Shown here one piece after another: positions 56,181 to 64,000 of a DNA stretch of 64,000 bases. Within the stretch, counting starts at the first letter, position 1, and each line of letters starts with the position of its first letter. The stretch covers positions 62,001 through 126,000 of the forward strand of contig NZ_CALSFS010000003.1 in assembly GCF_943736985.1 (NCBI RefSeq), read 5' to 3'. The notes beneath the pieces were generated by a model. It worked only from the letters and a program-made list of their open reading frames with translations. It searched no databases and had not been told where the DNA came from. The translations under genes were made by a program, and so were the position numbers. The stretch comes from Clostridium sp. Marseille-Q2269. GTDB lineage: Bacteria; Bacillota; Clostridia; Clostridiales; Clostridiaceae.

Positions 56181-57404
56181 ATGATCATGGAACTAAATTT
56201 AGATAGAATAAAAAAAGCTAAAGAAAATATAAAACCAGTGGCCAGAAAAACACCTTTATTTTATTCAAGTACATTTTCTAAAGAAACAGGATATGAAGTA
56301 TATTTAAAATGTGAAAATAAGCAAAAAACTGGAGCTTTTAAATTAAGAGGTGCATACAATAAGATAGTTTCATTAAGTGAGGAAGAGAGAAAAAGAGGAG
56401 TTATTGCATCTTCAGCAGGAAATCATGCTCAAGGGGTAGCTTATGCAGCTACGGCCTTTGGAATAAAATCTACTATAGCTATGCCTAAGACAGCTCCTCA
56501 AGCTAAGGTTATGGCAACAAGGGGATATGGAGCAGAAGTTGTTCAATATGGAGATGTTTATGATGAATGTTATGAAAAAGCAGTGGAAATACAAAAAGAA
56601 ACAGGAGCCACTTTTGTACATCCTTTTAATGATGTAGATGTTATGGCAGGTCAAGGGACAATAGCTTTAGAAATATTAGAAGAAATAGAAGATATAGATG
56701 CAATAATAGTTCCAATAGGCGGTGGTGGATTGATATCAGGAATAGCCGTAGGAGCTAAAGCTATAAAGCCAGATATAAAGATAATAGGAGTTCAATCAGC
56801 TATTATAGCTTCTACAAAGGCATCACTAGAAAAAGGTGAAATTGTGACATTACCAGGAGCTAAATCTTTAGCAGATGGAATATCAGTAAAAACCCCAGGA
56901 GATATAGCTTTTAAATATATTAAGCAATATGTAGATGAAGTGGTTACAGTTACAGAAGATGAGATAGCTTATGGAATCTTTGAACTAATTGAAAAAACAA
57001 AAGTTATAGCAGAGGGAGCAGGAGCATCAACTGTTGCAGCTTTACTAGCTAATAAAATTAATATTAAAGGTAAAAAAGTTGTAGCTTTAATAAGTGGTGG
57101 TAATATAGATATAGCCATGATATCTAAAATAATAGATAGAGAGCTTATAATTCTTAAAAGAAGAATAAGATTTAAGGTAGAGTTACAAGATAAAATAGGA
57201 GAGTTTGAAGATGCTATAGCCGATATTGTTTCTACAGGAAGTAATATAGTTAAAGCTAGACAAGATACTAATTGGAGTGAAAAAGGTCTTGAATATGCAA
57301 ATGTAATATTTGAAGTAGAAGTCCAAAGTAAAGAACATGGAGATAAATTATTGAAACAACTAAGAGAAAAAGGGTATAATATACAAACGGATATATGTAT
57401 GTAA
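56181..57404 (+). CDS. ilvA: Threonine ammonia-lyase (biosynthetic/catabolic short form)
   Basis: It converts threonine to 2-oxobutanoate and ammonia with PLP. The 407-residue protein has the PLP Lys54 in GAFKLRG, SAGNHAQG, the phosphate-binding loop PIGGGGLISG and a single C-terminal ACT-like domain (about 330-407). It matches the short family often called TdcB or IlvA; feedback type is uncertain. Two ATGs at 56181 and 56187 follow GGGAG; the first is listed. It replaces the gltX-cysE genes of Bacillus. Confidence 0.93.
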   Translation: MIMELNLDRIKKAKENIKPVARKTPLFYSSTFSKETGYEVYLKCENKQKTGAFKLRGAYNKIVSLSEEERKRGVIASSAGNHAQGVAYAATAFGIKSTIAMPKTAPQAKVMATRGYGAEVVQYGDVYDECYEKAVEIQKETGATFVHPFNDVDVMAGQGTIALEILEEIEDIDAIIVPIGGGGLISGIAVGAKAIKPDIKIIGVQSAIIASTKASLEKGEIVTLPGAKSLADGISVKTPGDIAFKYIKQYVDEVVTVTEDEIAYGIFELIEKTKVIAEGAGASTVAALLANKINIKGKKVVALISGGNIDIAMISKIIDRELIILKRRIRFKVELQDKIGEFEDAIADIVSTGSNIVKARQDTNWSEKGLEYANVIFEVEVQSKEHGDKLLKQLREKGYNIQTDICM

Positions 57405-57432
57405 TAAATTTAGCAAAGCAGGAGGTAAATGA

Positions 57433-58830
57433 ATGAAGGTTTACAATACTTTAACGAACAAGAAAGAAGAGCTTGTTACTTTAGTGCCAGGAGAAGTTAA
57501 AATGTATGTTTGTGGTCCCACAGTATATAATTTTTTCCATATAGGTAATGCCAGAACATTTGTTGTTTTTGATAGTATAAGGAGATACTTAGAGTACAGA
57601 GGATATAAGGTGAAATTTATTCAAAATTTTACTGATATAGATGATAAAATGATTAAAAAAGCCAATGAAGAAGGAACAACAGTTAAAGAATTAGGAGACA
57701 GATTTATAAAGGAATACTACAAAGACGCAGATGATTTAAATATTGAAAGAGCAACTAAAAATCCAAGAGCAACTGAATTTATGCAGGAGATCATAAAATT
57801 TGTAAGTGATCTAATAGACAAAGGATATGCTTACGAGATTGATGGTGATGTTTATTTTAGTACTAAGAGATTTAATAGTTATGGAAAATTATCAGGGCAA
57901 AATTTAGAAGAATTACAGTTAGGTTCAAGAATAAATATAGATGAAAGAAAAAAAGATCCTATGGATTTTGCTATATGGAAAAGTGAAAAGCCAGGAGAAC
58001 CTGCATGGGAAAGCCCTTGGGGAATGGGAAGACCAGGTTGGCATATAGAATGTTCATGTATGGCTTATAACTTGTTGGGAGAAACAATAGATATACATGC
58101 AGGGGGATCAGATCTAGCATTTCCACATCATGAAAATGAAATAGCTCAAAGTGAAGCAAGAACAGGGAAACAATTTGCAAAGTATTGGTTACATTCAGCT
58201 TTTGTTAATGTTAATAATCAAAAAATGTCTAAGTCATTAAATAATTTCTTTACAGCAAGAGAAATATTAGAGAAATATGATTCAGATGTCTTAAGAATGT
58301 TTATGCTATCAGGGCATTATAGAACTCAAATAAACTTTAGCATGGAATTGTTAGATTCAACTAAAGCGGCCCTAGATAGATTATATAATTCTATAAATAA
58401 TTTAGAAAATTTACTGGACGAAGTAACAAGCATAGAAGTAACAGACAAAGAATTAGAATATAAAAATGAGTTACAAAAATATAAAGAAAAATATATAGAA
58501 AAAATGGATGATGATTTTAATACAGCAGATGCCATATCTGTAATATTTGATTTAGTAAGAGATGTAAATACAAATATAACTGTAGAATCATCAAAAGAAT
58601 TAGTGCAACATGCCTTAGATTTAATAAGAGAATTAGGAGAACCTTTGGGAATATTACAAAAATCAACTAAATCTAGTCTAGAAGAAGAAGTTGAAAAACT
58701 TATAGAACAAAGACAAAAAGCTAGAAAAGAAAAAGATTGGGCTCTGGCTGATAAAATCAGAGATGATTTAAAGGATAGAGGCATCGTTTTAGAAGATACA
58801 CCACAAGGCGTAAGATGGAAAAAAATATAA
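57433..58830 (+). CDS. cysS: Cysteinyl-tRNA synthetase
   Basis: This 465-residue class I synthetase has zinc-ligand Cys27, HIGN at 36-39, HIECS ([14 protein letters not shown]), HHENE and KMSKS at 264-268. The ATG follows GGAGGTAA. It begins the cysS-mrnC-thyX-rlmB-yacP run. Confidence 0.97.
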   Translation: MKVYNTLTNKKEELVTLVPGEVKMYVCGPTVYNFFHIGNARTFVVFDSIRRYLEYRGYKVKFIQNFTDIDDKMIKKANEEGTTVKELGDRFIKEYYKDADDLNIERATKNPRATEFMQEIIKFVSDLIDKGYAYEIDGDVYFSTKRFNSYGKLSGQNLEELQLGSRINIDERKKDPMDFAIWKSEKPGEPAWESPWGMGRPGWHIECSCMAYNLLGETIDIHAGGSDLAFPHHENEIAQSEARTGKQFAKYWLHSAFVNVNNQKMSKSLNNFFTAREILEKYDSDVLRMFMLSGHYRTQINFSMELLDSTKAALDRLYNSINNLENLLDEVTSIEVTDKELEYKNELQKYKEKYIEKMDDDFNTADAISVIFDLVRDVNTNITVESSKELVQHALDLIRELGEPLGILQKSTKSSLEEEVEKLIEQRQKARKEKDWALADKIRDDLKDRGIVLEDTPQGVRWKKI

Positions 58831-58878
58831 TAAGTGAGTACTAGTGGATTAATAAAAATAAAATGAGTGGAGAGTAGT

Positions 58879-59319
58879 ATGGATTTTAGTTTATTTCAAA
58901 ATAAGTTTAGTATTAAAGATGCAAAAACATTAAATCCTCTAGTACTGGCATTCATTGGAGATGCAGTATATGAGGTTTTTATAAGAACATTTCTTGTAGA
59001 TAAAAATAGAGAATTAAATGTCCATAAACTACATGTAAATGCTATAAAATATGTGAAGGCACATGGGCAGAGTGATTATATAAAGGATATAATGCCAGAT
59101 TTGAATGAGGATGAGGTTTATATATTTAAAAGAGGAAGAAATGCTAAGTCAGGAACAGTTCCTAAAAATGCTGACGTGCAAGAGTATAGATTTGCAACAG
59201 GCTTTGAATCACTTATAGGATTTTTATATATAACAGATCAACAAGAAAGATTAAATTATTTATTAAATAAGATAGTTACTTTAAAAGGAAAAGAAGGAGC
59301 AATTGATGATGAAAGTTAA
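58879..59319 (+). CDS. mrnC: Mini-ribonuclease III
   Basis: Mini-III matures 23S rRNA ends. The 146-residue protein is an RNase III catalytic domain without a ds[15 protein letters not shown] with Asp28 and [19 protein letters not shown]. The start is ATG 58879 with a TGGAGAG site; an upstream GTG overlaps that site. Its 3' end overlaps thyX by 14 bases. Processing stalks of the two 23S genes are in this window. Confidence 0.95.
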   Translation: MDFSLFQNKFSIKDAKTLNPLVLAFIGDAVYEVFIRTFLVDKNRELNVHKLHVNAIKYVKAHGQSDYIKDIMPDLNEDEVYIFKRGRNAKSGTVPKNADVQEYRFATGFESLIGFLYITDQQERLNYLLNKIVTLKGKEGAIDDES

Positions 59320-60061
59320 ATTACTAGAATACACCCCAAATTCCGAAAAACTAATAGCTTCTGCAGCAAAATTATGTTATAGTTCCTCTGGAATTGAGGA
59401 TTTACAAAACAATTTAGATAAAGAAAAAGTAGATAGATTTTTAAATATGTTGATGTCTTATGGACATGAATCTCCAATAGAACACGTATCTTTTTCCTTT
59501 GGTATAGAGGGAGTATCAAGAAGCTTAACACATCAATTGGTTAGACACAGAATAGGATCTTATTCGCAGCAAAGTCAAAGGTATGTGAGATTAGATCAAT
59601 TCGAATATGTTATTCCACCTTCTATAGAAAATAATGAAGATGCTAAAAAAACATATATAGAAACTATGGAGAACTGCCAACAATCATATGACCATATTGT
59701 TAATATATTAAAAGAAAAATATATAAATCAAGGTTTAAAAGCAATAGATGCTGAAAAAAAATCTATAGAAGATGCAAGATATGTATTTCCAAATGCATGT
59801 ACTAGTAAAATTATAGTTACAATGAATGCTAGAAGTTTAATGAATTTCTTTAGACATAGATGTTGTAATAGAGCACAATGGGAGATAAGAGAACTAGCTG
59901 AAACTATGCTTTTTGAAGTTAAAGATGTCGCACCAACATTATTTAAGTATTGTGGACCAGGTTGTGTAAATGGACCTTGTCCTGAAGGAAGAATGTCCTG
60001 TGGAAAAATAAATGAAGTTAGAGAAAAATATGATGTAAAATTACACAAGGAGAGTAAGTAA
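59306..60061 (+). CDS. thyX: Flavin-dependent thymidylate synthase ThyX
   Basis: ThyX makes dTMP from dUMP using FAD and methylene-THF, and is unrelated to ThyA. The 251-residue protein has the signature [14 protein letters not shown] starting at 80, and a C-terminal [16 protein letters not shown] with Cys-rich [15 protein letters not shown] 59306 is 6 bases after GGAG; ATG 59309 is the alternative. It is inserted between mrnC and rlmB relative to Bacillus. Confidence 0.96.
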   Translation: MMKVKLLEYTPNSEKLIASAAKLCYSSSGIEDLQNNLDKEKVDRFLNMLMSYGHESPIEHVSFSFGIEGVSRSLTHQLVRHRIGSYSQQSQRYVRLDQFEYVIPPSIENNEDAKKTYIETMENCQQSYDHIVNILKEKYINQGLKAIDAEKKSIEDARYVFPNACTSKIIVTMNARSLMNFFRHRCCNRAQWEIRELAETMLFEVKDVAPTLFKYCGPGCVNGPCPEGRMSCGKINEVREKYDVKLHKESK

Positions 60062-60063
60062 TA

Positions 60064-60837
60064 ATGAAAAATAGAGCTGGTCAACAGGAAGAAATAAGAG
60101 AAGACATAATAGAAGGAAGAAATGCCGTAATAGAGGCATTAAAATCAAGTAAAACCATAGAAAAGGTAATGGTAGCAAAGGGAGACTTAGAAGGATCCAT
60201 AAAGATAGTATTATCTTTAGCCAAGGAAAAAGGGATAGTTATAAGTGAAGTTGACAGGAAAAAGCTTGATTCTATATCTCAAACAAAAGCTCATCAAGGA
60301 GTTATAGCTTTTACAACTCCATACAAATATTATGCAGTGGAAGATATTATACAATATGCAAAAGAAAAAGAAGAGGATCCCTTTATAATAATATTAGATG
60401 AAATAGAGGACCCACATAATTTTGGATCTATACTAAGAACAGCAGAAGTATGTGGAGCACATGGTGTTATAATACCTAAAAGAAGGAACGTTGGAGTTAC
60501 GCCTACTGTATATAAAACATCTGCTGGAGCTGCAGAGCATATGAGGATAAGCAAGGTTACCAATATAAATAATATTATAGATAAACTTAAAGAAAATGGG
60601 ATATGGATATATGGGGCAGATATGTGTGGGAATGATTATTGCTTTGATGTAAACTTATCTGGAGCAATAGCACTGGTTATAGGAAGTGAAGGAAAGGGTA
60701 TATCTAAATTAACTAAGAGCAAGTGTGATGTTTTAGTTAAAATACCTATGCTAGGAAATATAACATCCCTTAATGCATCTGTTGCTGGTGGAATATTAAT
60801 GTATGAAATATTAAAACAAAGGATGAAGAGTAAATAA
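60064..60837 (+). CDS. rlmB: 23S rRNA 2'-O-methyltransferase RlmB family
   Basis: This 257-residue SPOUT methyltransferase (TrmH family) has an N-terminal substrate-binding domain (EGRNAVIEALKSS) and knot motifs LDEIEDPHNFGSILRTAE, IGSEGKGIS and IPMLGNITSLNASVAGGI. It modifies 23S guanosine in known members. The ATG follows AAGGAGAGTAAGTAATA, with the site inside thyX. Confidence 0.94.
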   Translation: MKNRAGQQEEIREDIIEGRNAVIEALKSSKTIEKVMVAKGDLEGSIKIVLSLAKEKGIVISEVDRKKLDSISQTKAHQGVIAFTTPYKYYAVEDIIQYAKEKEEDPFIIILDEIEDPHNFGSILRTAEVCGAHGVIIPKRRNVGVTPTVYKTSAGAAEHMRISKVTNINNIIDKLKENGIWIYGADMCGNDYCFDVNLSGAIALVIGSEGKGISKLTKSKCDVLVKIPMLGNITSLNASVAGGILMYEILKQRMKSK

Positions 60838-60839
60838 TT

Positions 60840-61349
60840 ATGAAATATATATTTGTAGATGCTTATAATGTGATAAATAGTTGGAAAGAATTAAAAAAAT
60901 TGAAAGACTATAACTTACAAATGTCAAGAGAGCAGCTATTAGATATATTAAATAATTATGCTTCATATAATCAATATCTTATTTATGCAGTTTTTGATGC
61001 CCATCAAACAGAAGGTGCAGAAAATATAGAAAAGATAAGTAAAAATTTGATAGTAGTGTTTACAAAAGAAGGTGAAACTGCAGATAGTTTTATTGAAAGA
61101 TCTATAAACGATTTAGGCAGAAAGATAGAGGTAGCTGTGGTAACATCAGATTCTTTAGAGCAACAATTAATATTTCAAAGAGGGGCTACTAGAATATCAT
61201 CATTAGAGTTTTATTCAGAGGTAAAAGAAACAGAAAAAAATATAAAAGAAAGAATAAAGAAAGATTTTTCTAGCAAAGGTAATAGGCTAGGAGAGATATT
61301 ACATGAAGATTTATTAGAAAAATTGGAAAAAATAAGAAGAAGCACGTAA
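60840..61349 (+). CDS. rae1: NYN-domain ribonuclease Rae1 (YacP)
   Basis: This 169-residue protein has FVDAYNVINSW at the N-terminus and VFDAHQTEGAE and VVTSDSLEQQLIFQRGA motifs, the PIN/NYN fold. In Bacillus YacP (Rae1) cleaves mRNA in the ribosomal A site. It starts 2 bases after the rlmB stop. Confidence 0.93.
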   Translation: MKYIFVDAYNVINSWKELKKLKDYNLQMSREQLLDILNNYASYNQYLIYAVFDAHQTEGAENIEKISKNLIVVFTKEGETADSFIERSINDLGRKIEVAVVTSDSLEQQLIFQRGATRISSLEFYSEVKETEKNIKERIKKDFSSKGNRLGEILHEDLLEKLEKIRRST

Positions 61350-61355
61350 ATTACC

Positions 61356-61385
61356 TTGACGTTGTTATTAACACTAATGTATAAT
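61356..61385 (+). promoter_or_regulatory. Sigma-A-like promoter of sigH
   Basis: TTGACG at 61356-61361 and TATAAT at 61380-61385 have an 18-base spacer, giving a start near 61392, about 30 bases before the sigH start. Confidence 0.72.
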
Positions 61386-61423
61386 CGAATATGTGGTTAT
61401 ATTTATTTTGGGGGGGGGATACC

Positions 61424-62065
61424 TTGGATAGAAAGGTTCAACTTAATAGTAAGACTTCCTCCTTTGAAGGATGTGTAGATGAGGAAATAGTTATGGAAGC
61501 TAAAGCAGGAAATTCTAGGGCTCAAGAATATATAATTGGGAAATATGAGAATTTCGTTAAGGCTAAGGCTAAATCTTATTTTTTAATAGGAGCAGACAAA
61601 GAAGATATATATCAAGAGGGTATGATAGGTTTGTATAAAGCTATTAGAGACTTTAAACCCGACAAACTATCTTCATTTAAGGCCTTTGCTGAACTTTGCG
61701 TTACTAGACAGATTATAACGGCTATAAAGACAGCAACTAGACAAAAACACATTCCGCTTAACACGTATGTTTCTTTGAATAAGCCAATATATGATGAAGA
61801 TTCAGATAGAACTTTATTGGATATTTTATCAGAAGCTAAAGTGGCTAATCCAGAGGAATTAATTATAAGTAGAGAGGAATTAAAGCATATACAAATTGAG
61901 ATAGGCGAAGTATTATCAGATCTTGAAATGGAAGTTTTAATGTCTTACTTGGATGGAAAATCTTATCAAGAAATTGCCTGCGATTTAGATAGGCATGCTA
62001 AGTCTATAGATAATGCTCTTCAAAGGGTAAAAAGAAAATTGGAAAAATGCTTGAATAATAAATAA
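61424..62065 (+). CDS. sigH: RNA polymerase sigma factor SigH
   Basis: SigH directs transition and early sporulation genes. The 213-residue protein has region 2 (YENFVKAKAKSYFLIGADKEDIYQEGMIGLYKAIRDF) and region 4 (LSDLEMEVLMSYLDGKSYQEIACDLDRHAKSIDNALQRVKRKL). The start is TTG at 61424. The ribosome-binding site is a run of nine G (61410-61418), ending five bases before the TTG. The frame stays open to an upstream GTG (61393), just inside the predicted transcript. The run is unusual in this genome and could change length. Confidence 0.95.
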   Translation: MDRKVQLNSKTSSFEGCVDEEIVMEAKAGNSRAQEYIIGKYENFVKAKAKSYFLIGADKEDIYQEGMIGLYKAIRDFKPDKLSSFKAFAELCVTRQIITAIKTATRQKHIPLNTYVSLNKPIYDEDSDRTLLDILSEAKVANPEELIISREELKHIQIEIGEVLSDLEMEVLMSYLDGKSYQEIACDLDRHAKSIDNALQRVKRKLEKCLNNK

Positions 62066-62074
62066 TTTTACATA

Positions 62075-62103
62075 TTGACAATAAAAACCGATTTTACTAT
62101 AAT
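62075..62103 (+). promoter_or_regulatory. Consensus sigma-A promoter of tRNA-Gly/tRNA-Thr/tuf
   Basis: TTGACA at 62075-62080 and TATAAT at 62098-62103, with a 17-base spacer, are perfect. It probably drives the two tRNAs and tuf together, because no terminator is seen between them. Confidence 0.9.
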
Positions 62104-62129
62104 TAATAATTGGTATATGATTATTTTCA

Positions 62130-62204
62130 GCGAGAGTAGTTCAGTGGTAGAACACTAGCTTCCCAAGCTAGTTGCCGCGGGTTCGATCCCCGTTTCTCGC
62201 TCCA
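62130..62204 (+). tRNA. tRNA-Gly (CCC)
   Basis: The acceptor GCGAGAG pairs with TTCTCGC, and the anticodon stem is CTAGC/GCTAG with loop TTCCCAA, giving CCC. T73 and encoded CCA fit glycine. It reads GGG codons, which are scarce in this genome. Confidence 0.9.
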
Positions 62205-62221
62205 GATTTAATGTTAAAGTT

Positions 62222-62297
62222 GCCCATGTAGCTCAGTCGGCAGAGCGTCACCTTGGTAAGGTGGAGGTCACCGGTTCAATCCCGGTCATGGGCTCCA
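62222..62297 (+). tRNA. tRNA-Thr (GGT)
   Basis: The acceptor GCCCATG pairs with CATGGGC, the loop TTGGTAA gives GGT, and CCA is encoded. It lies 94 bases before tuf. Confidence 0.95.
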
Positions 62298-62391
62298 GAA
62301 ATTACAAGGAACACAACACACCAGGATGAGTTTACTTGTAGAAATAAATAATATAATAATTATACAAACACAAAAAAGGAGGAAATAAAAA

Positions 62392-63585
62392 ATGGCAAAA
62401 GCAAAATTTGAAAGAAGCAAACCTCATGTAAACATAGGAACAATAGGTCACGTAGACCACGGTAAGACAACATTAACAGCAGCTATAACAACAGTATTAG
62501 CACAAAAAGGAGGAGCTTCAGCAACAAAGTATGACGAAATAGATAAAGCTCCAGAAGAAAAAGAAAGAGGAATCACAATCAATACATCACACGTAGAGTA
62601 TGAAACAGCAAACAGACACTACGCACACGTAGATTGTCCAGGACATGCGGATTATGTAAAGAACATGATCACAGGAGCAGCACAAATGGATGGAGCGATC
62701 TTAGTTGTATCAGCAGCAGATGGTCCAATGCCACAAACAAGAGAACACATACTACTAGCATCAAGAGTTGGAGTACAATATATAGTAGTATTCTTAAATA
62801 AAGCAGACCAAGTAGATGATCCAGAATTAATTGAATTAGTTGAAATGGAAGTAAGAGAATTATTAAATGAATATGGATTCCCAGGAGATGATACTCCAAT
62901 CGTAGTAGGATCAGCATTAGAAGTATTAGAAAACCAAGACAATGCAGAAAAGACAAAATGCATAGATGAATTAATGGAAGCAATAGACAGCTATATTCCA
63001 ACACCAGAAAGAGCAACAGATCAACCATTCTTAATGCCAGTAGAAGACGTATTGACAATCACAGGAAGAGGAACAGTTGCAACAGGAAGAGTTGAAACAG
63101 GAGTTCTACATACTGGAGATGAAGTAGAATTAGTAGGAATGAAAGAAGAAATATCAAAAACAGTATGTACAGGAATAGAAATGTTCAGAAAAATACTTGA
63201 TGAAGCAATGGCAGGAGACAACATTGGAGCATTATTAAGAGGTATTCAAAGAGACGAAATCCAAAGAGGTCAAGTATTAGCAAAACCAGGTTCAGTAACA
63301 CCACACAAAAAATTCGTAGGTCAAGTATACGTATTAAAGAAAGAAGAAGGCGGAAGACATACACCATTCTTCAACGGATATAGACCACAATTTTATTTCA
63401 GAACAACAGACGTTACAGGATCAATCAACTTACCAGAAGGCGTAGAAATGGTAATGCCAGGAGATCATATAGATATGGCAGTAGAATTAATCACACCAGT
63501 AGCAATGCACGAAAACTTAAGATTCGCTATAAGAGAAGGTGGAAGAACAGTAGGTTCAGGAGTTGTTACAACTATATCTGAATAA
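62392..63585 (+). CDS. tuf: Elongation factor Tu
   Basis: EF-Tu delivers aminoacyl-tRNA to the ribosome. The 397-residue protein has GHVDHGKT at 19-26, [24 protein letters not shown] (NKxD) and GTGRVETG-like VATGRVETG in domain II. The ATG follows AAAAAGGAGG. Codons ending in C (ATC, TTC, CAC) are more frequent than in neighbours, fitting high expression. It lies next to tRNAs and apart from fusA. Confidence 0.98.
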   Translation: MAKAKFERSKPHVNIGTIGHVDHGKTTLTAAITTVLAQKGGASATKYDEIDKAPEEKERGITINTSHVEYETANRHYAHVDCPGHADYVKNMITGAAQMDGAILVVSAADGPMPQTREHILLASRVGVQYIVVFLNKADQVDDPELIELVEMEVRELLNEYGFPGDDTPIVVGSALEVLENQDNAEKTKCIDELMEAIDSYIPTPERATDQPFLMPVEDVLTITGRGTVATGRVETGVLHTGDEVELVGMKEEISKTVCTGIEMFRKILDEAMAGDNIGALLRGIQRDEIQRGQVLAKPGSVTPHKKFVGQVYVLKKEEGGRHTPFFNGYRPQFYFRTTDVTGSINLPEGVEMVMPGDHIDMAVELITPVAMHENLRFAIREGGRTVGSGVVTTISE

Positions 63586-63597
63586 TTCTAAATTATA

Positions 63598-63626
63598 GGG
63601 ACTGGGTTTCTAGACCTAGTCCTTTT
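63598..63626 (+). terminator. Terminator after tuf
   Basis: GGACTGGGT (63599-63607) pairs with ACCTAGTCC (63614-63622) through one G-T wobble, then TTTT. Confidence 0.82.
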
Positions 63627-63687
63627 AAGAATTATAAAAATATATATTATATTAGGTATATGATTAATGATGCTGGCATCAAAATTA

Positions 63688-63716
63688 TTGACATATGCCC
63701 TTAGTTATGATAAAGT
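63688..63716 (+). promoter_or_regulatory. Probable promoter of rpmG-secE
   Basis: TTGACA at 63688-63693 and TAAAGT at 63711-63716 have a 17-base spacer. The -10 is weak. Confidence 0.45.
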
Positions 63717-63790
63717 GAGTAAGTGATGCAAAAAATAAAAAATAGAAGTAGAACCTACACAAATAGGTTATGTACTAGGAGGTGTAGATC

Positions 63791-63940
63791 ATGAGAGTAA
63801 AAGTAACACTAGCTTGTACAGAGTGCAAACAAAGAAATTATAATACAATGAAAAACAAGAAAAATGATCCAGATAGATTAGAAATGAACAAATACTGCCC
63901 ACATTGCCATAAACATACAGCTCATAAGGAAACAAAATAA
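63791..63940 (+). CDS. rpmG: 50S ribosomal protein L33
   Basis: This 49-residue protein starts [17 protein letters not shown] and has zinc Cys at 9, 12, 36 and 39. The zinc-binding form is kept. The ATG follows AGGAGGTGTAGATC. secE is expected next, as in the rpmG-secE-nusG order. Confidence 0.96.
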   Translation: MRVKVTLACTECKQRNYNTMKNKKNDPDRLEMNKYCPHCHKHTAHKETK

Positions 63941-63989
63941 TCTGTTTTGGATTTGATATCCTTTATAATGTTGTAAGGATGTGAGTTAA

Positions 63990-64000
63990 ATGGCCACAGG
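63990..64000 (+). CDS. secE: Start of next gene, probably secE (3' end outside)
   Basis: Only ATG GCC ACA GG is visible, after AAGGATGTGAG. The identity comes from the conserved position after rpmG, not from sequence. Confidence 0.4.

Overview
The window is a chromosomal segment of a low-GC, spore-forming Gram-positive bacterium. The gene order (pth, mfd, spoVT, yabM-like, mazG, yabO-like, yabP, yabQ, divIC, yabR, tRNAs, spoIIE, tilS, hpt, ftsH, coaX, dusB, lysS, rRNA, ctsR, mcsA, mcsB, clpC, radA, disA, yacL, ispD, cysS, mrnC, rlmB, yacP, sigH, rpmG, secE) follows the origin-proximal region of Bacillus subtilis closely. The very AT-rich codon use, the fhs and thyX genes and the 16S sequence point to Clostridium. 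From memory, the 16S looks most like the Clostridium botulinum group I / C. sporogenes cluster; no database was searched.

Layout. 1-7.4 kb holds the 3' part of a sensor kinase, the HtrA protease, Pth, Mfd and the foldase lipoprotein PrsA. 7.5-13.6 kb is a sporulation, division and ribosome-rescue block: SpoVT, a MOP flippase, MazG, HU, RqcP, YabP, YabQ, DivIC and YabR. 13.7-14.6 kb is a tRNA operon built from three Leu-fMet-Met triplets, in which one Met and one Leu copy have decayed. 14.8-25.9 kb holds SpoIIE, TilS, Hpt, FtsH, Fhs, CoaX, DusB and an unrecognised protein. 26-29.7 kb holds GreA, LysS and a T-box-controlled GlyS. A gap follows with a candidate minus-strand small RNA and a small membrane protein, then MurD. 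32.3-42.8 kb carries two complete rRNA operons in tandem with different tRNA content. 43-56 kb holds an EF-G paralogue, the CtsR-McsA-McsB-ClpC stress operon, RadA, DisA, a minus-strand unknown, YacL and IspD. 56-64 kb holds threonine dehydratase, CysS, Mini-III, ThyX, RlmB, YacP, SigH, tRNA-Gly and tRNA-Thr, EF-Tu, L33 and the first bases of what should be secE.

How it fits together. Most genes are housekeeping functions in translation, RNA processing, protein quality control, sporulation and cell-wall synthesis. TilS, encoded here, modifies the CAT-anticodon isoleucine tRNA that is also encoded here downstream of the first 5S gene. ClpC with McsB and FtsH form the proteolytic arm. SpoIIE, SigH, SpoVT and YabP/YabQ are sporulation factors.

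I found no new multi-gene system such as a defence island, prophage, CRISPR array or biosynthetic cluster. The less ordinary signals are small: decayed tRNA copies, a nine-G tract at the sigH ribosome-binding site, consensus promoters abutting each 5S gene, a candidate C-rich small RNA, and a terminator that overlaps the stop codons of two convergent genes.
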